DNA of 60,116 nucleotides from Nemertoderma westbladi. Lineage: Eukaryota; Xenacoelomorpha; Nemertodermatida; Nemertodermatidae. The stretch is from NCBI GenBank assembly GCA_032718475.1, contig JAUCBJ010008849.1, positions 1 to 60,116 of the forward strand, given 5' to 3'. This document shows, one piece after another, positions 34,291 through 42,496 of the stretch (position 1 is the stretch's first letter; each line of letters begins with the position of its first letter). Made by a program: the position numbers and the translations under genes. Below the pieces are notes generated by a model. The model searched no databases and had not been told where the DNA came from. It saw only the letters and a program-made list of their open reading frames with translations.

Positions 34291-36606
34291 TCATTTTGTA
34301 TGTAAGGTAGTATGGTCCACGTCGTGTGAAAAGGAATGAATTGAATTTGTAGTTAATAAACTACATGTACTTTGTACATCGTCTTCCTCGTCACTTATGT
34401 CTAGTGTGCGCACAGGCGCTCGAGTATACCACCCTATCGGCGTTCTACAGGCGTATGCGTTTCCCGCTACGACTGCCGATGGTCTGGTTTCCCACACTTG
34501 ATGTAGATTGAATTGGTCCGTCCCGATCAGCATGGCTACCGATCTATAATTGACAGGACATTCAGGTACACCAAGGTGTCTGAAATACTTACGGTCCTCC
34601 AAGGATTGTTCTGGGACAGGACCTAGTAGGTTACTAAAGTCTTTTGTGGCCGCAAAAGTCAAATCCTTGAAGGGTAACAAAGACCTCTCCCTCTCGCTGT
34701 GTTGCGATTTTGGAAGAAGAGTGTCTAAGTCCAACTTAACTCGTGTCACTGGTATTGCACGTTGTCCGTGCATACTACTCACGGTGTAACTGACGCGCTT
34801 ACCTTGTTTGAGATCCGTCACTACGTCAGCTATCTGCTCGTCCACGTAGCTGTGAGATGAGGCTGAATCCAGGATAGCGTAGATTCTCTTGCTCCCCTTT
34901 GTGCCAGTAATCTTAATCGGAATTACGCTGAATCCCTTTAGTTGGTCAGTCGTCAGGAGCGTGATCGATGGTTGTTCGTCTCCATCAGAATATACGTCGT
35001 CGTCTTCTGACTCTTCGTCCGACGATCCGGATTGTTCTGAGAAGCAATCCTTTATATGTGTCACAAAGGTTGGAGTCGTTTTCGATTCTCGACTTCTGTA
35101 GGCCGCATCACATCTCGCTGCTGCTTCCGGGTGTTCCCTGGCGAAGCGTTTTGTCGGCGTGTGGCTGTCTGTGTGGAGCAGACCGTCGTGGTTGCGTCCA
35201 CAGGATGGACAAGTGTCAGTATTTGGGCAATCCTTGCGAACGTGTCCGTGTCGCGTACACCGCCAACAAGAGTCCAGTGGCCGTATCTGCAGCCGTCGTT
35301 CTTCCGAGTTTAACTCGCGAAACTGTCGACAACCTCTCAACTTGTGACCGCTATACCGCTTGCCTAAATGCTCGCAGTATTGGCAGCCGCTGAAGTCGGT
35401 ACTGAGTTGCTGTCTCGTCTGTTTTGTCCCAATGGGCGCAGATACCCTACTACCGTCCGAGAATTGTCGTGATTCCGTCGGTGTGGCGTAAGTGGCCATC
35501 TTAGTGGATGTTGTCTGGGGTTTTTGTCGGTTTGAGGATGGCAAGGTGATTCCTTCTGCCACGATGTGCTGGTCAGTGTAGTTGGATCGAGTTTCTACCA
35601 CTGCCTCCCTGGATATCAAAAGGTACACATCCTCCAGTTTTAAGAATCCACCCCGCTCTTCCCGCTGATATTCGATCTTCCTCCACTCCCGACGAAGTCG
35701 ATGGTGGAGTCGTCCTATGATCTTTAATAGGACTGTAGGGGTATTCCCGTAGTCAAGTTGTCCAATGGATCTCAAAGTAGTGATAGCGTTCTTTATCTCG
35801 TCAGCCAGTTTTAATAAGTCGACGGGTTTAGTGATAGCCCCTCCCTTACAGAGTTCCTCTATCACTGACCTGGCCATGCTGAATGTACCTCCGTAGATCG
35901 AAGTTAAACGATCGTACGCTAGTTCGAAAGCGTCCGGTACGCCAACGAAGGTCTCCGCCAAACGTTTAGGTTCTCCTGACAACGTTTGAAGCAGGTAATT
36001 AAACTTCTCCCGTGATGTAAAGGCGCACACGGCGATCTGAGATTCGATATAGTCTACGAAAGTGTGCCAGTGTTTCGAGCTACCGGAAAACTTAGGTGGT
36101 TGTTGCACCGGTAGTCCTTGTCTAGCTGCGAATTTCGCTATCTCCTCGGCAACGTTCAGAGTTTCGCGTCCTTGGTTGGTAATCTGGTTGATGTTCTCCC
36201 TTCTTGGCGCTTTTCCCTGATACGAAGTATGTTTTGAAGGTACCGGTCTTTGTGGTTCCTTCGGGTGTCTATTGTGTTCGAATTCAGTGTTCCTCGAACT
36301 ATCGGTTTGAACTTCCTCCAGACGCTCCTCGATCTGAGCCAACTTGTTAACAACTGGTCGCAGGATGTCGGCGAACTGTTGTGTACTGATTGCGTCCGTT
36401 GGTTGTAACGCCTTCTGTGTTGGTGTATTCTGTGGAGGATTGTCTACAAAGGAGTTGTCTGAACGCTCGCGTTTATATTCATCGGCCGCCCCTGTTCTAA
36501 ATACCTCGCGTTTTGGGTAATCCGATTCGCTCGAAGTACTACTATCCACTTGCGTCCTTCTGGGCTCCTCTCTGATGACTCCGAGGCGCACCCATGAGGC
36601 GGACAC
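34291..36606 (-). CDS. gag-protease of the giant BEL/Pao element
   Basis: 771 codons, starting from a GTG that is only nominal. The frame is open from 36,756 and has no ATG for the first ~240 codons, so the true start must lie elsewhere: a spliced leader, or the ATG at 36,809 through a frame change. Domains: an acidic N-terminus; a BEL-type gag core (PPKFSGSSKHWHTFVDYIES, residues ~165-330); a cysteine cluster near 405-470 (CQYCEHLG..., CWRCTRHGHVRKDC, CPSCGRNH); and an aspartic protease near 580 with ILDSASSHSYV, where DSA replaces the more usual DTG or DSG. It ends at TGA 34,293-34,291. The pol frame lies one base ahead at the same place, so gag-pol could be made by +1 shifting at AAA-TGA-C. 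Confidence 0.92.
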   Translation of the reverse strand: MSASWVRLGVIREEPRRTQVDSSTSSESDYPKREVFRTGAADEYKRERSDNSFVDNPPQNTPTQKALQPTDAISTQQFADILRPVVNKLAQIEERLEEVQTDSSRNTEFEHNRHPKEPQRPVPSKHTSYQGKAPRRENINQITNQGRETLNVAEEIAKFAARQGLPVQQPPKFSGSSKHWHTFVDYIESQIAVCAFTSREKFNYLLQTLSGEPKRLAETFVGVPDAFELAYDRLTSIYGGTFSMARSVIEELCKGGAITKPVDLLKLADEIKNAITTLRSIGQLDYGNTPTVLLKIIGRLHHRLRREWRKIEYQREERGGFLKLEDVYLLISREAVVETRSNYTDQHIVAEGITLPSSNRQKPQTTSTKMATYATPTESRQFSDGSRVSAPIGTKQTRQQLSTDFSGCQYCEHLGKRYSGHKLRGCRQFRELNSEERRLQIRPLDSCWRCTRHGHVRKDCPNTDTCPSCGRNHDGLLHTDSHTPTKRFAREHPEAAARCDAAYRSRESKTTPTFVTHIKDCFSEQSGSSDEESEDDDVYSDGDEQPSITLLTTDQLKGFSVIPIKITGTKGSKRIYAILDSASSHSYVDEQIADVVTDLKQGKRVSYTVSSMHGQRAIPVTRVKLDLDTLLPKSQHSERERSLLPFKDLTFAATKDFSNLLGPVPEQSLEDRKYFRHLGVPECPVNYRSVAMLIGTDQFNLHQVWETRPSAVVAGNAYACRTPIGWYTRAPVRTLDISDEEDDVQSTCSLLTTNSIHSFSHDVDHTTLHTK

Positions 36607-37769
36607 CTTTCCACCACCCTTGGGGCCAGTCCGACAGATGTTATTATCAGACCGGGCCGGAGGGTGGCCTGATGCTTCCCGGGTTCTGTTTTCGGTCCCC
36701 CGATCACACCAGCACAGCTCGTCGAACGTGTAGCCAGATGGGCGGCTACTGTCAACTTACTGTGGCCTGACTGTACATTGAGCCAACTCCAAGTATAACA
36801 AAGAGTCAACCGGCAGGTGGACCAGTCGATAGCGATCGAGCACCAAGGTCGCCCTTGGGCCTAACCGACGGTCTTGTCCCATGTGGGCTTGCGCTACCCA
36901 ACATGGAATATTGACACGTTTTCACCTGCCTCGCCGGCAATATTGAGGGGAAGTAAGTTCCACAAACAATATTGACTAGCTCGAAAGCTAGGAACAAGTA
37001 ACCACTTACCCGTCCTGTACACGTGTACTCAACAGATGTTCACGAAATCAAGTACACTACGGTAAACACAAAATCTGACACATACCATGCACACACAGAG
37101 GACATAATCGGGTAAGACAAAATCGGGGTCAAAATCGGGAAAGACAAAATCAGAGGGGACAAAATTGTATCGACGACCGGACAAATCTAGAGTACTTTAT
37201 TTTGCCGTCAGGGCAAAATAACTTTGTGTGCACAAAGTATGCTGGGGCGCAGTAAAGTATGGTCCTACTAATACCAGCGGCGTCTTGTCCAACTGGCAAG
37301 GGTTCCCATACCCACTCGCAGTGGCCACACATACAATCACGTGTACTCACGTACTCACAGCAACAGAAAACTCAAGACCCGACGGTTTATTCCAATGCCA
37401 CCAAAGACCAAGTCAGCTGAACATGGAGACAATAACATATAGTATCAAAAAAACGGAACAGCTGACGGTCAATGGAACCATCCAAGCCCCAAGCAAACTG
37501 CCACTGATCGCCCACATACAAAACATAGTTCACGCCACATGAGCCACAAATCACGCCATGCCACCACCCCTACTGTATACAGGACTGGCAGTACGGCAAC
37601 AGGCCGACTAGACGGTACCACGGCACCATGGCAATTCATGGTTCGTCAGACACGAGGGCCTTCAGTGACTCCCTAGCACTATACATCAGATTTAACGTGC
37701 CCCCAGACCCTCACGAGTCCGCCGCCGCCTGTTCCAGACACCCCTATAGAGACCTCACCTCTTTAGGTA
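36545..37769 (-). repeat. Internal long repeat, copy B (ORF1-gag spacer)
   Basis: About 1.22 kb, the partner of copy A. On the element strand it runs from the end of ORF1 into the first gag codons. It contains a hairpin at 37,197-37,221 with an AATAAA embedded in its 3' arm (37,196-37,201), a second AATAAA near 37,390, and a strong donor-like GTAAGT at 36,760-36,755. It probably serves as the leader for gag. Confidence 0.92.
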
Positions 37770-39802
37770 TCTGGATATGGTGGTCGACGTGTTCGCGTCC
37801 GTTGCGTCGTACGAATTCTAACGTTTCGTTTTGGAACATCGTCCACTGATCTCCGCTGCTCGGTAGGCTCACAAGTCTTCCTCAAAGTCGTAGATTGCGA
37901 TGCAAACTGGTTGAACGGTCGCGTATCCACTGGTCTCCGTTGTTCGGTAGGCTCACAAGTCTTCCTCGAAGTCGTAGATTGCGATGTAAACTGAACCGGT
38001 GGGCGAATGACAGCATTTGAATCAACTGGCCTTGTAGGTCGAAACGTCATTGGGTAAGCGTAGTGTGTAACGGGTTTAGGTGTCGACGGTGGACTCACCT
38101 GTTTAGTAGTCAGTAGTGCAGGTCCAGTCAACAAACTACTACGATCTGTAATCGGTGGGTTACTTACCTTGACTTTCAAAATAGGCGACGACGTTGCTCT
38201 TGACGGTATGAATTTGTCCGGAATAACCAACCTGTGTTCCGTCGCACCATGGATAGGAGAAATATCACTACTACCCGCAATCGAAACAGGTTCCTTAGTC
38301 GTAACTGGTGCAAACATATGAGTTACCTGTGGGAATCGTTGACACAAGTCCTTTACTAATTGTCGTTCCTGTCCGGGTGCTCCTACGCTTCCTTCCTTCT
38401 TCCGTTCCTGAATTTGGCGATGTCTTACCTCTATCTGGTCCAAGTCATGTCCGTCTCGAGATCTCATTGATCGATCGTGGGCTTGTAGATCCAGATCTTC
38501 CTTCGCGTTGGCTAATTCTCTCGCCTTCTTCCCGAGTTCGAAATGAAGTTTAACTTCCTTCTCGCGTTGTTCCGTCTGTTGTTGTTGCGCCTCGAGCTCC
38601 GCTTGTCTTATCGCTGATTGAGCCTTTATTTGCCGTTTTTTCATTTCAGCTCTTGCTTCCGAAACTCGCTTGTGTTCTTCCAACTCCGCTGCTCGTCGCT
38701 CTAGTTCCGCTGCTGCTGCTCGTCGCTCCGACTCCACTGCTTGTCGTTCTAACTCAGCTGCTGCCGCTTGTTGCGCTAACTCAGCTGCCGCTGTTCGCTG
38801 TGCTATTTCTAGCTCCAACCTTTCCATCTCAGCCGCTTCCAACTCGGCTTGTTCTTGCAGATGAGAGATTCTTGCAACATTCGCAACGCGTATTTTCTCT
38901 TCTTGCACGGCTGCTTGTGCCGTCAACAGTTGAGCTTGTTCCTCAGCTTCCCGTTGTTGTCTATTGTGCTGTTGTTGCTGTCTGGAAATTTCTGACGTCA
39001 CTATACTTATCTCGCCAATTTCGCTGCGAATACTCACTAACGATTGGTCCAGTATTCCCGGTGCCGATTCGATTCGTACGGGTGAAGTTTCCCTCGTATA
39101 TTCCGGCACGGTTTCCAAATCGCCGACGTCTTCCCCGCACATACGTAAGTGGTCCGTCAGATGTTTCAATTGTCCATCTAGTCGGTACAGTTCCTGTTCT
39201 TCCTCGGGTTGCAATAATTCGTCCGAAACTGACTCACCTAACAACTGGTCCGCTTGTTCCTGTTGTATTTGCCTAATCGTCAACTTAAACTGAATCAGTT
39301 TCTCTCTAGCGATCATTAGTTTCTCGAGGATTCTAAGTTGAGTATCCATGTCCTGTCTCTGTCTAGCTAGATCTTGTAGACCAATTAGGTTATCTACGGA
39401 CTTGTGTACTCTAGTTTGCACTCTAACCTGGAGGGTGTAGAACTCGAATCGAGACATCGGAGCGGTCAACTCGTCTAATATGCGTTGGCCTTCTCCAATA
39501 CTCCTGGTAATATGCGCCATATATCCTCCGACGCTCCTAACAACGCTTTCCTGACTTCCTGCTGAACTTACCATGTCCGATTCCCTATATCTAGGTTGCG
39601 GAACAGTTAGAAAGTCCTCGGTCCTGCCGTCACCTCGTACTACGGCATCCGGTACTCCCGTTGGATGTACTGGTGACGCACACGGTGTAGGTTCGGTAGG
39701 CTCACGAGTCTTCCCCTGTTGTTCTTCCGCTGCTGACTTATCCGCGTCACACGAGTCATAGTCGGTAGGTGTGTTCTTCGTATAGTCTTGTTTGTCACTC
39801 AT
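37763..39802 (-). CDS. ORF1: coiled-coil protein of the giant retroelement
   Basis: 679 codons from an ATG about 800 nt inside the 5' LTR. Residues ~1-60 are acidic and polar. Residues ~100-240 are helical. Residues ~270-440 form a long coiled coil rich in Q, E, A and R (for example AAAAELERRAAELEEHK). The C-terminal third is proline/serine/threonine-rich and basic at the very end. An 84-bp tandem duplication near the C-terminus gives RKTCEPTEQRR twice; both units hold a copy of the dispersed motif, and a third copy encodes GKTREPTEP near residue 30. The family is not recognised. A structural, gag-like assembly role is an inference from the position and the coiled coil. Confidence 0.8.
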   Translation of the reverse strand: MSDKQDYTKNTPTDYDSCDADKSAAEEQQGKTREPTEPTPCASPVHPTGVPDAVVRGDGRTEDFLTVPQPRYRESDMVSSAGSQESVVRSVGGYMAHITRSIGEGQRILDELTAPMSRFEFYTLQVRVQTRVHKSVDNLIGLQDLARQRQDMDTQLRILEKLMIAREKLIQFKLTIRQIQQEQADQLLGESVSDELLQPEEEQELYRLDGQLKHLTDHLRMCGEDVGDLETVPEYTRETSPVRIESAPGILDQSLVSIRSEIGEISIVTSEISRQQQQHNRQQREAEEQAQLLTAQAAVQEEKIRVANVARISHLQEQAELEAAEMERLELEIAQRTAAAELAQQAAAAELERQAVESERRAAAAELERRAAELEEHKRVSEARAEMKKRQIKAQSAIRQAELEAQQQQTEQREKEVKLHFELGKKARELANAKEDLDLQAHDRSMRSRDGHDLDQIEVRHRQIQERKKEGSVGAPGQERQLVKDLCQRFPQVTHMFAPVTTKEPVSIAGSSDISPIHGATEHRLVIPDKFIPSRATSSPILKVKVSNPPITDRSSLLTGPALLTTKQVSPPSTPKPVTHYAYPMTFRPTRPVDSNAVIRPPVQFTSQSTTSRKTCEPTEQRRPVDTRPFNQFASQSTTLRKTCEPTEQRRSVDDVPKRNVRIRTTQRTRTRRPPYPDT

Positions 39803-40610
39803 TTCGGTAGTTGTAAGTCAAGTAAAGTGAGTGTCAAAGTATCGAGTTTACCGTATTTATATCTAAACGGCACTAATTACAGTCATATAAAATTAGCCTA
39901 CCGGCCGATTTTATAGCAGATGGATAAAATTAGCCTAAACGGCCAATTTTACAGCAAATAAATGTCACGGAATAAGTATATAATAAAATTAGCCTAGCGG
40001 CCAATTTTATAACAAATAAATCGGATAACGATATGCGTTATCAAAAGGTAAATTAAATACAATAATACGGACTAATTCAGCAATGAACAAAGAAATCATA
40101 CGGAATGCATAAATACTTGAGACAGTGGAACCCACAATAATTTTAACTAATACGGTAATGCCTAACTTATTTATGCAACTTTTCAAACTCACCCACTCCA
40201 ATAATTCTCCAGAAAAACAGATTCCCAGATACAAACCGGACGTGAACCTTTCCGTTTTTAACGTTGCGGACGAAGCACGATTTTCCCAACCAAAGTTGTT
40301 GAGTTATCTATCTCCCAAACTTGCTAAACACGGTCTTGCTCCTGTTACAGTCTAGAAATGAGTTCTGAATCCTGAAAAAACAAAAGAGTTAGGTTTTACT
40401 TTACGAAAATTTTTGTACCGGTACAATATGGTATTTAAACCCTTTTAAACACCGGTATTCAATTCCAAAAATATTTTTACGCGGTTCAAATCAAATTTTA
40501 TTTCAAAAAATTAGCACTTAGCTAATCAAATATAAATTTTACCTCAAAATACAGAATTTTCAAATCACTTTAGTCCTACCGAACCGTAGTTCAGTAAAAC
40601 ACATTCCTAC
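39803..40610 (-). other. 5' leader of the giant retroelement
   Basis: An untranslated leader of ~800 nt between the LTR and ORF1. Immediately after the LTR the element strand reads GTAGGAATGTGTTTTACTGA, which does not start with the TGG expected of a standard tRNA-primed binding site, so the primer is unknown. The three hairpins lie near its 3' end. Confidence 0.7.
39889..40008 (-). repeat. Three leader hairpins
   Basis: Three units of the form AAAATTAGCC-TAxx-GGCCAATTTT at 39,889-39,913, 39,926-39,950 and 39,985-40,008. Each arm pair is complementary over about 10 bp with one mismatch. They lie in the leader between the 5' LTR and ORF1, where retroelement packaging or dimer signals usually sit. 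Confidence 0.75.
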
Positions 40611-42076
40611 TATTCGAAGAGACGGTAACAATACCTGCAATATCCTACTGTAAAGTTTGTGAATCAAATCATAAATCCGACCTTCTCACCAAAACAGTAA
40701 ACTCTAAGTAAGCGAATATATTGCAGTATCGATCTCTTATAACCGGTGAGGCAGAAAACAGTCTACGAGCAGACAAACTTCGATAAAACAAAATCCCGCG
40801 CAGCGAATCCTAAAATCAGGCTGACTCGCTGACGGACTAAGGGGCTCGTATACTTTGCCGCGGTGTGATTTATATGGTTGGGCAAAGAGACGCTAGCTAG
40901 GTACAGAGGCAGAGATTTGGAGATGTCTAACTAGCGGGCAAAGCACAGTACGGACAAAAGTTAATTTTATAAATTTTGAGGTGTAAATAATTTCTAACGC
41001 GCGTGTGTTAATTCTGAACGGTCAAAGGCAGTTTTGCTCCTTCACATATATAATTACTGGGTACGGTGTGCATTTTACGAATATTCTAATTTTGTAACTT
41101 GTAGGTCCAATACAAACGAATGATAAGGTTCCTTCCCCTCTTGCGTATTTCCAGGACTCAAATTCAGGCATAAGGTTAATGCTACGCCCAGAATTCGGCA
41201 ATTTTAGGTACCAGGTCCCTGATACTAAGAAGAAATGTGTTAGTTTACTACTGTAGGCGTACAGTTACTAATAGCTATCCTGGCTCTTATCTAGAATTTT
41301 AGTCACCTAGGTAGGCTGGGTAACTTCCTATCAAGACGTTGGCGGGGACACGATAGATGTTAGTATATCCCTAATAGCCTCAATTTATTTGCGCCTAGTT
41401 GTAAACTGCCCTACCGCCTGAACGGTACAATCCTAATTCAGGTGAAACACAGCAACCCTCCTAGCCTACAAGTTCTGATGCAATGGACACCGTGGTACTA
41501 CAAATAGTCGCACACGCACCTGTACTTAGCAAGAGTTAGGCGTACAGTTTGCTGCACCCTACCAATTTGTATGCTTCGTACCGGTGTGCCTACGTCCTAT
41601 CTGCGTACTAGTATCTGCCTGCTCTTTCCCTCTCCCCCCCGTAGGAATGTGAAGGTCTACTGTGGTTTTTTCCTGAATCAAGACAGTACAGTCCCTAAGA
41701 TGTAATTTTAGGCTCACAGCGTGTCACTACTTCTACCTTTGATCTTTGGTCTTACGCTTAGGTAGCAAGGCGTCGAACGCTGTCTAACCTTTCAGGCGAT
41801 GGGCGAATAACTAAGGTGGTATTGCGGGTTGTCTCTTGTCTACATTCCCATGATGTTCCCGTTCATTGCTGCGGCCCGATCTCTAGCCGGCCATCCTGTC
41901 CCTTAGCTGGGTTCACCGTGGTGAAGCATAGTAAAACAGATAGAAAAGGGCAGATGTGACTAGTATTTCTAACTTTATTACAAAATCAAATAATAACTAT
42001 TATACAATAAACAATGTAATCTGAAATAATGTAGTATACGATAGAAGTGAAAGAATAACTAATGAACAAATCGCAC

Positions 42077-42086
42077 CTTTATATAG
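42077..42086 (-). promoter_or_regulatory. TATA box in 5' LTR
   Basis: CTATATAAAG on the element strand. It would start genomic transcripts near 42,050 and is followed by AATAAA at 41,974-41,979. Confidence 0.62.
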
Positions 42087-42298
42087 CAAATTTGTGCTGC
42101 AATCAATCGAGAAAATTCTCGATTGTTCTATAGGTTCTAACAGGTTTTTAAAGATAGCTATTGGTCCAGCTAATATATAACTTGCACGACATTGGTTACA
42201 ATCAAATAACTACAGTCTCATTGGTACAGACAAATGCAATTAATTTGTAGTGGTCAATTTAAATGAGTTGAAATTCTGCACAAAAAATAATTCGCACT

Positions 42299-42370
42299 TA
42301 CTAGGATTCGAACTCAATACCTACTACACATATAATTTCCAACGCTCTACCGACTGAGCTACTGAACCAC
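42299..42370 (-). other. tRNA-like pol III promoter sequence in 5' LTR
   Basis: The same A-box and B-box arrangement as in the other LTR, located ~125-200 nt from the LTR start, upstream of the TATA box. Confidence 0.65.
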
Positions 42371-42496
42371 TTGACCAATAGGCGTACAAATGATAGAACA
42401 AACACAAATGAGGACTCAAAGTAATCTTTTACAAAGTTAATTCGAATAAAATAAAATTTTGAAAATCCACGGCATTTAGGGAATATAATTCTATAC

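Larger units (their letters stand above)
23841..39714 (-). promoter_or_regulatory. Dispersed 16-bp motif, ten copies in the retroelement
   Basis: Plus-strand consensus GGCTCRCRAGTCTTCC, with starts at 23,841, 24,038, 24,292, 28,468, 29,616, 32,129, 34,160, 37,866, 37,950 and 39,699. All are in one orientation and all lie between the LTRs. The element-strand form begins GGAAGACTYGYGAGCC and includes a near-palindrome CTCGCGAG. Copies in pol and ORF4a are read as GRLASL; those in ORF1 are read in another frame as KT(C/R)EPTE; four copies are noncoding. Conservation across frames points to an RNA or DNA function such as packaging, export or splicing control. Confidence 0.85.
21664..42496 (-). 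mobile_element. 20.8-kb BEL/Pao-type LTR retroelement with extra ORFs
   Basis: The element is bounded by direct ~1.88-kb terminal repeats with about eight substitutions and two indels between them. It is flanked by TATG on both sides (21,660-21,663 and 42,497-42,500; CATA or CATAG on the element strand). Removing it rejoins an RTE reading frame exactly. Order on the minus strand: 5' LTR, leader with three hairpins, coiled-coil ORF1, internal repeat B, gag-protease, pol, ORF4a/4b, internal repeat A, AT-rich tail with three motif copies, 3' LTR. Pol order and motifs (protease, RT YVDD, RNase H, integrase with WRGGVWERLIRS) are those of BEL/Pao. From general knowledge, BEL/Pao elements are usually well under half this length. 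Five long open frames are intact apart from one TAA, and the LTRs are nearly identical, so it is young and perhaps recently active. Confidence 0.92.
40611..42496 (-). repeat. 5' LTR of the giant retroelement
   Basis: The partner of 21,664-23,542. It carries an 8-nt stretch (cggcattt) near 42,470 that the other copy lacks. The outer edge borders the duplicated TATG of the interrupted RTE copy. Confidence 0.92.

Noticed and set aside
24478-37769. Internal repeats A and B as LTRs of a younger BEL element nested in an outer one
   Set aside because: They are more diverged than the outer LTRs, lack a shared target duplication at their outer edges, and continue into coding sequence (the ORF4b end and gag start), so nesting does not fit.
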